DNA of 29,259 nt from an uncultured Collinsella sp. GTDB lineage: Bacteria; Actinomycetota; Coriobacteriia; Coriobacteriales; Coriobacteriaceae. The stretch lies in contig CABSZR010000001.1 of the NCBI GenBank assembly GCA_902482185.1, forward strand, positions 1-29,259, given 5' to 3'. A model generated the notes under the pieces. That model was not told the origin of the DNA and did no database searches. It saw only the letters and a program-made list of their open reading frames with translations. Positions 1 through 8,494 of this stretch are shown here, piece by piece (within the stretch, counting starts at the first letter, position 1; each line of letters starts with the position of its first letter). Position numbers and translations under genes: made by a program.

Positions 1-322
1 CGTCGGCATTGAACCACTCGATGCCCGCATGCGCGGCGGCGGCGCGCACCTCATGCGCCACGACCACCCAAAGCGCCCCGTACTCCTTGGCCGTCGGGCG
101 CACCGTCAAGCTCAACCGCATACCCTCGTGGCCCATCACCAGGCGCGCCCCATCGCCCACGCGAGCGAGACGCTTGGAAACAAAAGCGGCGACATCCTGC
201 TCGAGCACAGCGTCACTCATAGTCGAGATTACAACGCCACCGCGCTCGTCGATTGCCAGCGCCGATGCTCCGGCTGCGGACAATGCCTCGATCAGAATCT
301 GCAGCTTGACATCGCTGTCCAT
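1..322 (-). CDS. Unrecognised protein, 5' part only (3' end outside window)
   Basis: An open frame on the minus strand starts at ATG 322 and runs off the left edge without a stop, giving about 107 residues. It begins MDSDVKLQILIEALSAAG and continues with AIDERGGVVISTMSD and VVVAHEVRAAAAHAGIEWFN. The pattern of a helix, then AIDERGGVV-type strands, resembles a small sensor or roadblock-like alpha/beta fold, but I do not recognise the family and assign no function. A GGAG lies about 12 bases before the start, which is far but usable. Codon use looks normal for the window. The sense of coding is supported by the lack of stops and the conserved-looking hydrophobic pattern. The right neighbour is the broken yeiH, on the same strand but separated by about 265 bp of hairpin-rich DNA, so it is probably a separate transcript. 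Confidence 0.6.
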   Translation of the reverse strand, partial: MDSDVKLQILIEALSAAGASALAIDERGGVVISTMSDAVLEQDVAAFVSKRLARVGDGARLVMGHEGMRLSLTVRPTAKEYGALWVVVAHEVRAAAAHAGIEWFNAD

Positions 323-446
323 GGCTCGCCCCGTCTCCAGCCACAACCCTTATCTGTGGCTTGGCATCTCAAGTGTTTCAAAATTAAACGATAATGTTCA
401 CCAAACACTATAGGGCCTGCGGCGCCTTCTTGCGAATATATGAATT

Positions 447-535
447 GCCCCGCATCGCCATCCTGGCGGGGCGATAAGAGCTCTTCGGGACCTATCAACC
501 TGCGGACAAGCCATACCCGCAAGAGCTCCTATCGC
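447..535 (-). terminator. Tandem hairpins downstream of yeiH relic
   Basis: Two stems lie between the yeiH relic and the left-edge gene. The first pairs 516-535 with 471-489 (GCGATA-GAGCTCTT-CGGG, one mismatch and one bulged base). The second pairs 466-472 with 447-453 (GCGGGGC/GCCCCGC). They share two bases, so both cannot be complete at once. No clear T-run follows, so this may be a weak terminator or an RNA-processing structure. The rest of 323-587 shows no gene. Confidence 0.4.
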
Positions 536-587
536 TCCACCGTGAGAATGCGCTCACCAGCAACCAGTACGCAAATAAGCTACTTCT

Positions 588-1621
588 CTACCAGATTCCC
601 AGCACGTGCTGCATTCCTAAACTCATGCACGCAATGCCAATCCAGCAGCAAAAGCCCAATGCGATGGGCTTGCCGCCCTTTTTGACCAGCTCGACGATAT
701 CGGTATTAAAACCAATAGCCGCCATGGCCATCACAATAAAGAACTTCGACAGCTCCTTGATGGGCGCCGTGATGGACGCGGGAAGCTGAAGCACCGTGGT
801 GATCACGCTCGCCAGCACAAAGAACAGCACAAACATGGGAAACGCACGTTAAGCGAGAACGTGCTTTTGGCGTCACCGCCGGCCTTGCGTGCCAGATGCA
901 TCTGCCAGCATGCGAGGACCAGCGTGATGGGAATAATGGCCAGCGTCCTGGTGAGCTTGACCACTGTGGCGCTCTCGAGCACATTGGCGCCGGGATGCAT
1001 GCTGTCCCAGGCGCTCGCCGCAGCCGTTACCGACGAGGTGTCGTTGATGGCGGTGCCGGCAAACAGGCCAAAGCCCTCGTTGGTCAGCCCGAGCATGCCG
1101 CCGAGCGTCGGAAACACGAGCGCCGCGATAACGTTAAACAGGAAGATGACCGAAATGGCCTGGGCAATCTCGCGATCGTCGGCATCGATGACGGGCGCGG
1201 TCGCAGCGATGGCCGAACCGCCGCAAATCGACGAACCCACACCCACAAGCGTCGCGATCTTACCCGGTACGTTCATGACGCGGCAGAGCACAAAGGCGAT
1301 GACAAGCGAGGTCGAGATCGTCGCCACGATAATCGGCAGCGACTGGGCGCCCTTGGACAGAATCTGGGAGAGGTTCATGCCAAAGCCAAGCAGGATAACC
1401 GCGTACTGCAAGACTTTTTTGGACGTATAGGTGACGCCGGCGGCGAGCTATTCGCGACGCTTCCTGGGAAAGACGAGCGCCAGGACCATGCCAAAGAGGA
1501 TGGCAAATACCGGACCGCCGACCACCTCAATTTGTTTGCCGAGCAACGTCGCGGGAATGGCAATGATCAGGCAGAACAAGACGCCTTTCCAGCGCTCGCG
1601 AACGATATTTGCCAGTTGCAT
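588..1621 (-). pseudogene. yeiH: YeiH-family (UPF0324) putative sulfate exporter, broken by stop and frameshift
   Basis: Reading from ATG 1621, after a good AAGGAA ribosome binding site, gives MQLANIVRERWKGVLF, then helices of a YeiH-type inner-membrane transporter such as [26 protein letters not shown] and [15 protein letters not shown]. The last two are hallmark YeiH segments. Two lesions break it. An in-frame TAG lies at 1448-1450, inside [18 protein letters not shown], where CAG (Gln) is the likely ancestor. A one-base deletion lies at about 849-852, after which the protein resumes in another frame as [11 protein letters not shown] and ends HVLGIW at 588. The total length, 1034 bp, is one base short of 345 codons, which fits a single deletion in a full-length gene. 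The rest is well preserved, so decay is recent or a sequencing error is possible. A GntR regulator is divergent and may have controlled it. Confidence 0.85.
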
Positions 1622-1784
1622 ATGGGATTCCTTCTTTCTATTTCACGTTTGCGACGGCTTATGATACGGCAACATTGAGCACAGCCTTGCGCAAACACAG
1701 ACTAAGATGCCGCAATAGTTCTCAGGCAACAGCCGAATTGCCCACCGCGGAGAGCTGATTCGCGGCATAATTAACAACTGACAT

Positions 1785-2516
1785 ATGAGTTTGATAGAAC
1801 AGTTGCGAGGCGCTATGGAAGAATCGATGCACGTCGGCGAGCAGGAAACGAGCCTACAGGACCAGTCCTACCACACCATTCGACGCAAAATCGTCTACCT
1901 GGACTACAAGCCGGGCGAAAAGCTGGGCGTCAAGCAACTTTGCGACGACCTAGATATGGGGCGCACCCCTGTGCGCGAGGCTTTGGTTCGTTTGGCGCAG
2001 GAAGGCCTGGTGCGCACCGTGCCCCAGAGCGGTACCTACGTCTCGCCCATCAACCTCACCCTTGCCGAGAGTGCCTGTTACATCCGCGAGCATCTGGAAA
2101 AGCAGGTGATTGTGGAGTGCTGTGCGCGCGCCACGTCGGCCGGCATCGAGCAGCTCGACCGCGCCATCGTGCTGCAGGAAAAGGCCATGGCCGAAGAGGA
2201 TCGCATCGGCTTCTTTTTGAGCGACAACCTCATGCATCACATGATTTTTAGCATCGCATGTCGCAGCACCGTGTGGTCGTGGCTCGAAGAGACCAATGCC
2301 GACCTGGAGCGCTTCCGCTGGCTGCGCGCCGCCACGCAGGTTCTCGACAATCAGGACATCGTGAACGAGCACAAGCAGATTCGCCGCGCTATCGCCGGTC
2401 GCGACCCCATCGAAGCGAGCTTTTTGGTCAGCAAGCACCTGCATATGATGTTCCGCAACCAGACCGAGGTTCTGGACCAGTTCCCCGAGTACTTCGAGAC
2501 CAGCAAGCTCCGCTAA
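1785..2516 (+). CDS. GntR-family transcriptional regulator, FadR/FCD type
   Basis: A predicted DNA-binding regulator of 243 residues. The N-terminal winged helix-turn-helix spans about residues 28-95, with the typical YKPGEKLGVKQLCDDLDMG and RTPVREALVRLAQEGLV segments followed by the wing QSGTYVSPI. The C-terminal helical FCD ligand domain covers about 100-235 and carries the spaced polar residues (EH, DNLMHHMIF, NEHKQIRRAI, HLHMMF) that usually bind a metal and a carboxylate ligand. The start is uncertain. ATG 1785 has no ribosome binding site, while ATG 1815, ten codons in, follows GAGG by four bases and gives 233 residues. It is transcribed away from the yeiH relic, so it may regulate that gene or itself. 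Its stop codon overlaps a dispersed repeat. Confidence 0.9.
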   Translation: MSLIEQLRGAMEESMHVGEQETSLQDQSYHTIRRKIVYLDYKPGEKLGVKQLCDDLDMGRTPVREALVRLAQEGLVRTVPQSGTYVSPINLTLAESACYIREHLEKQVIVECCARATSAGIEQLDRAIVLQEKAMAEEDRIGFFLSDNLMHHMIFSIACRSTVWSWLEETNADLERFRWLRAATQVLDNQDIVNEHKQIRRAIAGRDPIEASFLVSKHLHMMFRNQTEVLDQFPEYFETSKLR

Positions 2517-2560
2517 CCTGCCAAATAGGGACAGGTTCATTTTGGCAGGTTTTATCTGGG
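2515..2560 (+). repeat. Dispersed 47-bp hairpin repeat, copy A
   Basis: First of four copies. It starts AACCTGCCAAA, contains GGGACAGG, then TTTTGGCAGGTT and TATCTGGG. Its first bases overlap the TAA stop of the GntR gene. The outer arms form an 11-12 bp stem, and the inner CAGGTT can compete for the same left arm. Confidence 0.8.
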
Positions 2561-2570
2561 CAAATGAAAC

Positions 2571-2604
2571 AAGGCCCGGCTCCGCTGCAACGGAGCCGGG
2601 CCTT
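2571..2604. terminator. Bidirectional terminator between gntR and glmS
   Basis: A perfect 14-bp stem (AAGGCCCGGCTCCG, loop of six bases) lies between the convergent gntR and glmS. On the minus strand it is followed by GTTTCATTTG, so it mainly serves glmS. The plus side lacks a T-run. Confidence 0.75.
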
Positions 2605-2627
2605 GGTCGCCAGAATGGCGGAACCAA

Positions 2628-4475
<1,848 letters not shown>

Positions 4476-4549
4476 AGGATAAATCCCTTCGTCCGCTTGA
4501 CTGCAAAACGTCCACGCACAGGGGGCGCTGAGACGCATAACGTTCGAGT

Positions 4550-4609
4550 ATTGTACTCACGCAAACGCAAGCTGATATACCAGAGGTGGTATCTCAACTT
4601 AGATACCAC
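4550..4609 (-). promoter_or_regulatory. glmS promoter with palindromic operator candidate
   Basis: On the minus strand a -10-like TACAAT lies at 4555-4550. Upstream, GTGGTATCT (4586-4594) pairs with AGATACCAC (4601-4609) around six bases. A third half-site, ATACCA at 4577-4582, is inverted to TGGTAT at 4587-4592. The cluster covers the expected -35 region and just upstream, a place where a repressor or activator would act. The TGGTAT half-site resembles sites of GntR/HutC-type amino-sugar regulators, but that link is only a suggestion. Confidence 0.5.
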
Positions 4610-4691
4610 TCGATGCACACACGTCCAGCCGGTCCAAACCACCACAAAGGTACCTGCCCCCTTCGTGGTGGTCGCGCTGGCAACGGCGTTT

Positions 4692-4738
4692 CCCCAGATA
4701 AACCTGCCAAAATAAACCTGTCCCTTTTTGGTAGGTTT
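4692..4738 (-). repeat. Dispersed 47-bp hairpin repeat, copy B
   Basis: Inverted relative to the other three copies. It contains AACCTGCC, AACCTGTCCC and TTTTTGGTAGG, the last with one base changed in an arm. It ends eight bases before the TACAAT (4746-4751) that is the likely -10 of the following lacI gene, so it could supply upstream promoter DNA. Confidence 0.75.
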
Positions 4739-4786
4739 GGGATGCTACAATCTGGCTTGTACTTGAAACGCATCAAAGGGGCCGCT

Positions 4787-5896
4787 ATGGCAAAGGTAAA
4801 AATCAGCGACGTCGCGCGCGAGGCCGGGGTTTCGTTGGGCACGGTTTCCAACGCGCTCAACCACCCCGAAAAGCTGCGCCCCGAGACCCTCAAGCTCATC
4901 AACGAGACCATCAATCGCCTTGGCTACCTGCCCAACCAAAGCGCCCGTCAGCTCGCGGGCGGCGCCACCAAGTCCTTTGGCCTGGTGCTCCCCCGTCTCG
5001 ATCACGGCTTTTCGCTCCAAATCGCCAGCGGCGCCCACAACGAGGCCCGCAAGCACGGCTACGACTTGCTCATCGCCAACGCCGATAACGACGATATTCT
5101 CGAGGATCATTACCTGCGCTACTTTATGGGCACCCAGATGTCCGGCGTCATGGTTCAGCCCATGGCATCCCCCGACTGGCACCCCGCCATGACCAAGATG
5201 CCCGTGCCGATCGTCCATCTGGACATCCATTGCTCCGAGCCCGGCTACTACGTAGCGGCCGACAATGAGGCCCAGGGTCGCATCATTGCCGAACTTGCCA
5301 TCGCCCGCGGCGCGCACCATATTGTCGTCGTCGGCCGAGCAGCATTTATGCAACTCACCCTGCGCGTCCTTGGCATTCATAAGGCGCTCGCCCTGCACCC
5401 CGATATCAAGATCGAAGTCATCGACGCCGGCGAATGGAATACCGCTGCCGACGGCTACGGCATCGGTGCCCAAATCGCCGAGCGCCCCGCGGACGAACGT
5501 CCCGATTTTGTCGTCGGCCTGACCGATGTGTTGGCCTCGGGCGTCGTTTCGGCACTGGTCGACAAGGGCATCTCTGTCCCCGGGCAAGTACGCGTAGCAG
5601 GCTGCGATGGCAACCCGCTCGCTTGGAGCGGATCGGTCCCGCTCACTACGGTAGCGCCCCCGGGCTACGAGATTGGCCGCAAGGGTGTCCAACTGCTGAT
5701 GGAGCAAATCGAGAACAAGGCCCCGGCAAAGATCAAGCATATCCGTGTCGGCTCCGCAGCGCGTACCGTCACCGCAGTCGCCGCCGAGGATATCAACCGC
5801 CAAGAACTGGTACGTCCGTTCCTACTGGAACGCGCCAGCACCCAGGCAAGCAGCCAGACCGACGCCACGGCCATCAACCTCGGTGCGTATCTATAG
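4787..5896 (+). CDS. LacI-family transcriptional regulator
   Basis: A sugar-responsive DNA-binding regulator of 369 residues. The start at ATG 4787 is set by AAAGGGG six bases upstream and by the family's N-terminus MAKVKISDVAREAGVSLGTV. An open frame extends 67 codons further upstream but runs through a repeat and is not coding. The helix-turn-helix is at residues 5-26, followed by the hinge region (NQSARQLAGG). A periplasmic-binding-protein-like effector domain starts at KSFGLVLPRLDHGF, with RVAGCDGNPLAWSGSVPLTTV near the end. A polar C-terminal tail of about 30 residues is longer than usual. A likely -10, TACAAT, is at 4746-4751. It sits between glmS (divergent) and a HAD phosphatase (convergent). 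No sugar operon adjoins it, so its target is unknown. Confidence 0.92.
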   Translation: MAKVKISDVAREAGVSLGTVSNALNHPEKLRPETLKLINETINRLGYLPNQSARQLAGGATKSFGLVLPRLDHGFSLQIASGAHNEARKHGYDLLIANADNDDILEDHYLRYFMGTQMSGVMVQPMASPDWHPAMTKMPVPIVHLDIHCSEPGYYVAADNEAQGRIIAELAIARGAHHIVVVGRAAFMQLTLRVLGIHKALALHPDIKIEVIDAGEWNTAADGYGIGAQIAERPADERPDFVVGLTDVLASGVVSALVDKGISVPGQVRVAGCDGNPLAWSGSVPLTTVAPPGYEIGRKGVQLLMEQIENKAPAKIKHIRVGSAARTVTAVAAEDINRQELVRPFLLERASTQASSQTDATAINLGAYL

Positions 5897-5922
5897 CACG
5901 CCCGCGAGTATGCTAAGTCGCC

Positions 5923-5970
5923 GCTTAAGCAAAAGGGGCCCGACCATTGCCGGACCCCTTTTGCTTAAGC
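5923..5970. terminator. Bidirectional terminator between lacI and HAD gene
   Basis: A perfect 16-bp stem (GCTTAAGCAAAAGGGG with its complement) surrounds a 16-base loop between two convergent genes. The right arm contains CCCCTTTT and the left AAAAGGGG, so either strand ends the stem in a T-containing stretch. Confidence 0.8.
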
Positions 5971-6009
5971 GCAAACGTGAGCAATCGCTCGTTTCAACGC
6001 CGCAATTTT

Positions 6010-6660
6010 CTAACGCACAGTCTTGATTGCCGCCGCCAGGTCGAACAGCGTATCGAGCACGGCCTCGCAGCCATCCACCACGTCCTGCGGCAGCGGCACG
6101 ATATCGGGGACGGCGAAGACATGGCATCCGGCCGTGATGCCCGAGACGCAGCCGTTGCGCGAATCCTCGACCACGGCACATTCCTCGGGAGCAAAGCCCG
6201 CGCGCTCGCAGGCGAGCAGATACATCTCGGGGTCGGGCTTGCCGTGCACGACGTCCTCGCCACACGTTACCGTTTCAAACTTGCCAAAAAGACCGACCAT
6301 CTTAAGGTTGCGCTCGGCCGTAACGAGGCGCGACGACGTCGCTAGACCCACGTGATAGCCCGCAGCCAGCAGCTCGTCTAGGCACTCGGCGGCACCGGCC
6401 TTAAGTTCCAGTTCGGTCTTGACCATCTCGTCGCGAATCTCCTTGTGGCGGACATAGACTGCCTCGGTGGTTTCGTGGCTGCCGTAATGCTTGTCGAGGA
6501 TGTCCATAACATCGGGTAGCGTGCGGCCGATAAACTGATGGATCAGCGCTTCATCAATCGCGAGCCCCAGCTCAGCGGCGCCTGCCTTCCAGGCCTTAAT
6601 CCCCAAACGCTCGGTATCGACCAGCGTTCCATCCATGTCAAAAATAACAGCCTTGATCAT
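6010..6660 (-). CDS. HAD-family phosphatase / beta-phosphoglucomutase-like
   Basis: A cytoplasmic haloacid-dehalogenase hydrolase of 216 residues. The start at ATG 6660 gives MIKAVIFDMDGTLVDTE and follows GGGGGA. All four HAD motifs are present: D8 and D10 in DMDGT, TSS near residue 117, the lysine of GKPDP near 147, and VEDSRNG near 168 for the metal acid pair. A small helical cap follows motif I, as in subclass IA (beta-phosphoglucomutase and sugar-phosphate phosphatases). The motif context (RLGIKAWK, IGRTLPDV) does not settle phosphatase versus mutase; the VEDSRNG form is common in both. It is divergent from larE, and a GTATATA palindrome lies between them. It likely removes phosphate from a small sugar phosphate, but the substrate cannot be read. 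Confidence 0.88.
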   Translation of the reverse strand: MIKAVIFDMDGTLVDTERLGIKAWKAGAAELGLAIDEALIHQFIGRTLPDVMDILDKHYGSHETTEAVYVRHKEIRDEMVKTELELKAGAAECLDELLAAGYHVGLATSSRLVTAERNLKMVGLFGKFETVTCGEDVVHGKPDPEMYLLACERAGFAPEECAVVEDSRNGCVSGITAGCHVFAVPDIVPLPQDVVDGCEAVLDTLFDLAAAIKTVR

Positions 6661-6720
6661 ATCGGTCCCCCATCGACTCTCGCTGTCGCATTGCCGCAAC
6701 TCTACCGCATTTGGCAACTT

Positions 6721-6737
6721 GTATATAACGTATATAC
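6721..6737. promoter_or_regulatory. Inverted-repeat operator candidate between HAD gene and larE
   Basis: GTATATAACGTATATAC is a perfect 7-3-7 inverted repeat in the 173-bp divergent spacer, 61 bp before the HAD start and about 96 bp before the larE start. It is much more AT-rich than its surroundings. GntR-type regulators such as TreR use similar GTATATAC cores, which is the only basis for calling it an operator. A possible -10 for larE, TATAGT, is at 6794-6799. Confidence 0.4.
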
Positions 6738-6833
6738 CATATTGCACTTTCGTTACACAGATAGAAGTCTTATGGCAAGTAACGCATTAGGATTATAGTT
6801 TTCGATCGAGTACTCAACGATAAGGAACGTTTC

Positions 6834-7712
6834 ATGATTTTAGACACCACGGCACCCGCAGAGGAGCTTCAAGACAAGCTATCGGCGCTCGAACAGCTGC
6901 TTTTGGCATACGGGCGCGTGGCCATCGGGTTTTCCGGCGGCGTTGACAGCAGCTTTTTGGCCGCCGTGTGCGCCCGCATCATGCCTACCAATACCCTCCT
7001 CATCCATCTCACCACGCCGCTCATCGGCACGCCCGAACAGACTTCGTTTGAGCAGTCCGTTGATGGACAGGCCAATGAGGGGCCGCATTTTAAGCTCCCC
7101 GTGCTCAATCTTTCGGTGGATCAGCTGCAGCTCCCCCAAGTAGCCTGCAACGATGCTAATCGCTGCTACCACTGCAAGCACGCCGGCTTTACCGCCATCG
7201 TCAACCACGCCAAGTCGCTCGGCTTTCCCACCGTCATCGATGGCAGCAATGCAAGCGATCGCGGTGACTACCGCCCCGGCATGCGTGCGGCAGAAGAGCT
7301 CGGCGTACGCTCACCCCTTATGGAGGTCGGCTTTACCAAGGACGAAGAGCGCGAGCTGCTGCGCGCATGGGGCTATCCCGTTTGGAACCTGCCGGCGGGA
7401 GCATGTCTTGCCACCCGCGTCCCCACGGGCGAGGAGCTTACGCGCGAGAAGGTCGATTTGATCCGCACCTGCGAGGACTACCTGCACGATCTTGACCTGG
7501 CACAGGTACGCGCGCGCTTGGTCGGCGGCTGCATGCATATCGAGGCCGCACCCGCAGATGTCGCCAAGATTGCCGCGCTCGGCGGCACCGCCGTCGATGC
7601 CGAGGGCAAGACCCCGCTGCCCGCCGCCATCGAGTCCGCACTGCGCGGGCTGGGCTGCGACCATATCTCCCCCGAGGTCACCCCCTACATTCACGGCAAC
7701 ATGAACCTTTAG
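6834..7712 (+). CDS. larE: LarE-type ATP-dependent sulfur transferase (nickel-pincer cofactor)
   Basis: A 292-residue PP-loop protein. LarE adenylates the carboxylates of the pyridinium precursor made by LarB and inserts sulfur, giving the thiocarboxylates that LarC loads with nickel. ATG 6834 follows AAGGAA. The PP-loop FSGGVDSS is at residues 33-40. The family signatures DGSNASDRGDYRPGMRA (136-152) and AGACLATRVP (189-197) follow. C191 matches the sulfur-donating cysteine position. A CxxC (C111, C114 in NRCYHC) is also present, so three cysteines could hold an iron-sulfur cluster, as reported for some LarE proteins. No larA, larB or larC is in the window, so partners must lie elsewhere or the sulfur acceptor differs. 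Two hairpins follow the stop. Confidence 0.92.
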   Translation: MILDTTAPAEELQDKLSALEQLLLAYGRVAIGFSGGVDSSFLAAVCARIMPTNTLLIHLTTPLIGTPEQTSFEQSVDGQANEGPHFKLPVLNLSVDQLQLPQVACNDANRCYHCKHAGFTAIVNHAKSLGFPTVIDGSNASDRGDYRPGMRAAEELGVRSPLMEVGFTKDEERELLRAWGYPVWNLPAGACLATRVPTGEELTREKVDLIRTCEDYLHDLDLAQVRARLVGGCMHIEAAPADVAKIAALGGTAVDAEGKTPLPAAIESALRGLGCDHISPEVTPYIHGNMNL

Positions 7713-7739
7713 GTTACGCCGTTTTACAAACGGCGTAAC
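7713..7739 (+). terminator. Hairpin directly after larE stop
   Basis: A perfect 12-bp stem (GTTACGCCGTTT with its complement) around a 3-base loop begins immediately after the larE stop codon. No T-run follows, so it may act with the next hairpin rather than alone. Confidence 0.6.
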
Positions 7740-7790
7740 TGCTCGGCGCTGCGCGGGCTCCGGACACGGCAATCTGACGTTCAACTTCAC

Positions 7791-7820
7791 GGGCGCGACC
7801 AAAAGGTCAGCGCCCGCTTG
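7791..7820 (+). terminator. Second hairpin after larE
   Basis: GGGCGCGACC, loop AAAA, GGTC-A-GCGCCC (one bulged base) at 7791-7815, followed by GCTTGTTT. It fits a rho-independent terminator for larE better than the first hairpin because of the T-containing tail. Confidence 0.55.
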
Positions 7821-7888
7821 TTTCACGTCACCTTACCGCACCCGGAGACCGCTCGCTCGCATATGCTCAACCTGCACTGCGTTAACTG

Positions 7889-7934
7889 ACCCGCCAATAA
7901 GGGACAGGTTTATTTTGGCAGGTTTTATCTGGGG
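7889..7934 (+). repeat. Dispersed 47-bp hairpin repeat, copy C
   Basis: Same element as copies A, B and D: GGGACAGG core, TTTTGGCAGGTT right arm, then TATCTGGGG. The left arm has changed to ACCCGCCAATA, which weakens the outer stem. It lies in the gene-free stretch between larE and the PTS IIA gene. Confidence 0.75.
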
Positions 7935-8008
7935 AAATATCGCGAGGCAGTCGCCCCCCTAGCACCCATCTCACTTCGAGAGACACAAGAGGGGCGACTC
8001 GGCTGCAT

Positions 8009-8295
8009 CTACTTCTTCCGATAGCGGCGGTTGCGGCTCGTCGATGAACCCATTACTTCGATGAGTCCTTTATCCGCCATTTTTGGCAGATGGTAGCGGA
8101 CGGACGAATTTTGGCATTCCGTCTCTCTAAAACAAGGCGCTCATCTCTCTAACTTTAGAGAGATGAGCGCCTTGTTTTAGAGAGACATTAAGAGAGATGT
8201 ATCGAATTCGCTGCTAGATTGCCTAATGCTATCTCTCTAACCAACCTTCTCTTTAGAGAGACATTTAGCGAGATGAGCGCGACCTCTCTAATCAT
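8009..8295 (-). pseudogene. Decayed 3' end of a winged-helix regulator (AlbA_2/HATPase_c_4-like)
   Basis: No full open frame remains, but minus-strand pieces in different frames read as one protein end. At 8009-8113 the frame ends SSVRYHLPKMADKGLIEV, MGSSTSRNRRYRKK and a stop, a typical terminal winged helix. Upstream (8175-8295), fragments read VALISLNVSLK and ISLNVSLKQG. These are serine/leucine/asparagine repeats like the linker found between the ATP-binding and winged-helix parts of AlbA_2-type regulators. The CTCTCTAAA motifs scattered at 8120-8295 are the DNA trace of those Ser-Leu-Lys/Asn codons. Stops and frame changes separate the pieces. The small frame MIREVALISLNVSLK starts at ATG 8295 after GGAG but ends within 35 codons. 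Assignment of the family is from the repeat style and is tentative. Confidence 0.5.
8121..8186. repeat. Perfect 66-bp palindrome
   Basis: The left arm 8121-8152 (starts GTCTCTCTAAAACAAGG) and the right arm 8155-8186 are exact reverse complements over 32 bases, with only CT between them. It lies inside the decayed regulator. Further copies of the CTCTCTAA half-motif continue to about 8290, including a partial second unit near 8256-8290. Confidence 0.95.
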
Positions 8296-8362
8296 GGGCT
8301 CCACTCTTTAAGGTGCACACTTCCTAACCGTGCCCTAAGTTGCGGTGAAATAGCCCCCGATT

Positions 8363-8410
8363 AACCTGCCAAAAAGGGACAGGTTTATTTTGGCAGGTTT
8401 TATCTGGGGA
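8363..8410 (+). repeat. Dispersed 47-bp hairpin repeat, copy D
   Basis: The best-formed copy: AACCTGCCAAAA and TTTTGGCAGGTT are perfect 12-bp arms around a 13-base loop containing GGGACAGG, followed by TATCTGGGG. It lies just beyond the PTS operon terminator. Confidence 0.8.
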
Positions 8411-8420
8411 AACGCAAATA

Positions 8421-8451
8421 GGGCCGTGACACCCATACGGCGTCGCGGCCC
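8421..8451 (-). terminator. Terminator of the PTS/transketolase operon
   Basis: GGGCCGTGAC pairs with GTCGCGGCCC (one G-U) around CC/GG and a short loop. The minus strand then reads TATTTGCG. A smaller stem (GAACGG/CCGTTC, 8480-8496) overlaps the IIA stop codon just before it. The plus-strand side has CTTTTCC and could stop transcription entering from the left. Confidence 0.6.
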
Positions 8452-8494
8452 TTTTCCTTGGAGAAGGATCAATTGATTGAACGGGATGACCGTT

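Noticed and set aside
4586..4786. A 67-codon N-terminal extension of the first LacI regulator
   Set aside because: It runs through the glmS operator, repeat copy B and the likely promoter. The LacI family start and a good binding site lie at 4787.
4476..4786. A glmS ribozyme in the leader of glmS
   Set aside because: No catalytic core or pairing pattern of the ribozyme could be recognised; the palindromes there look like DNA operators.
8120..8300. CRISPR-like repeats from the recurring CTCTCTAAA motif
   Set aside because: Spacing is irregular, units are too short and there are no regular spacers. The motif is better explained as a codon repeat in a decayed gene plus a palindrome.
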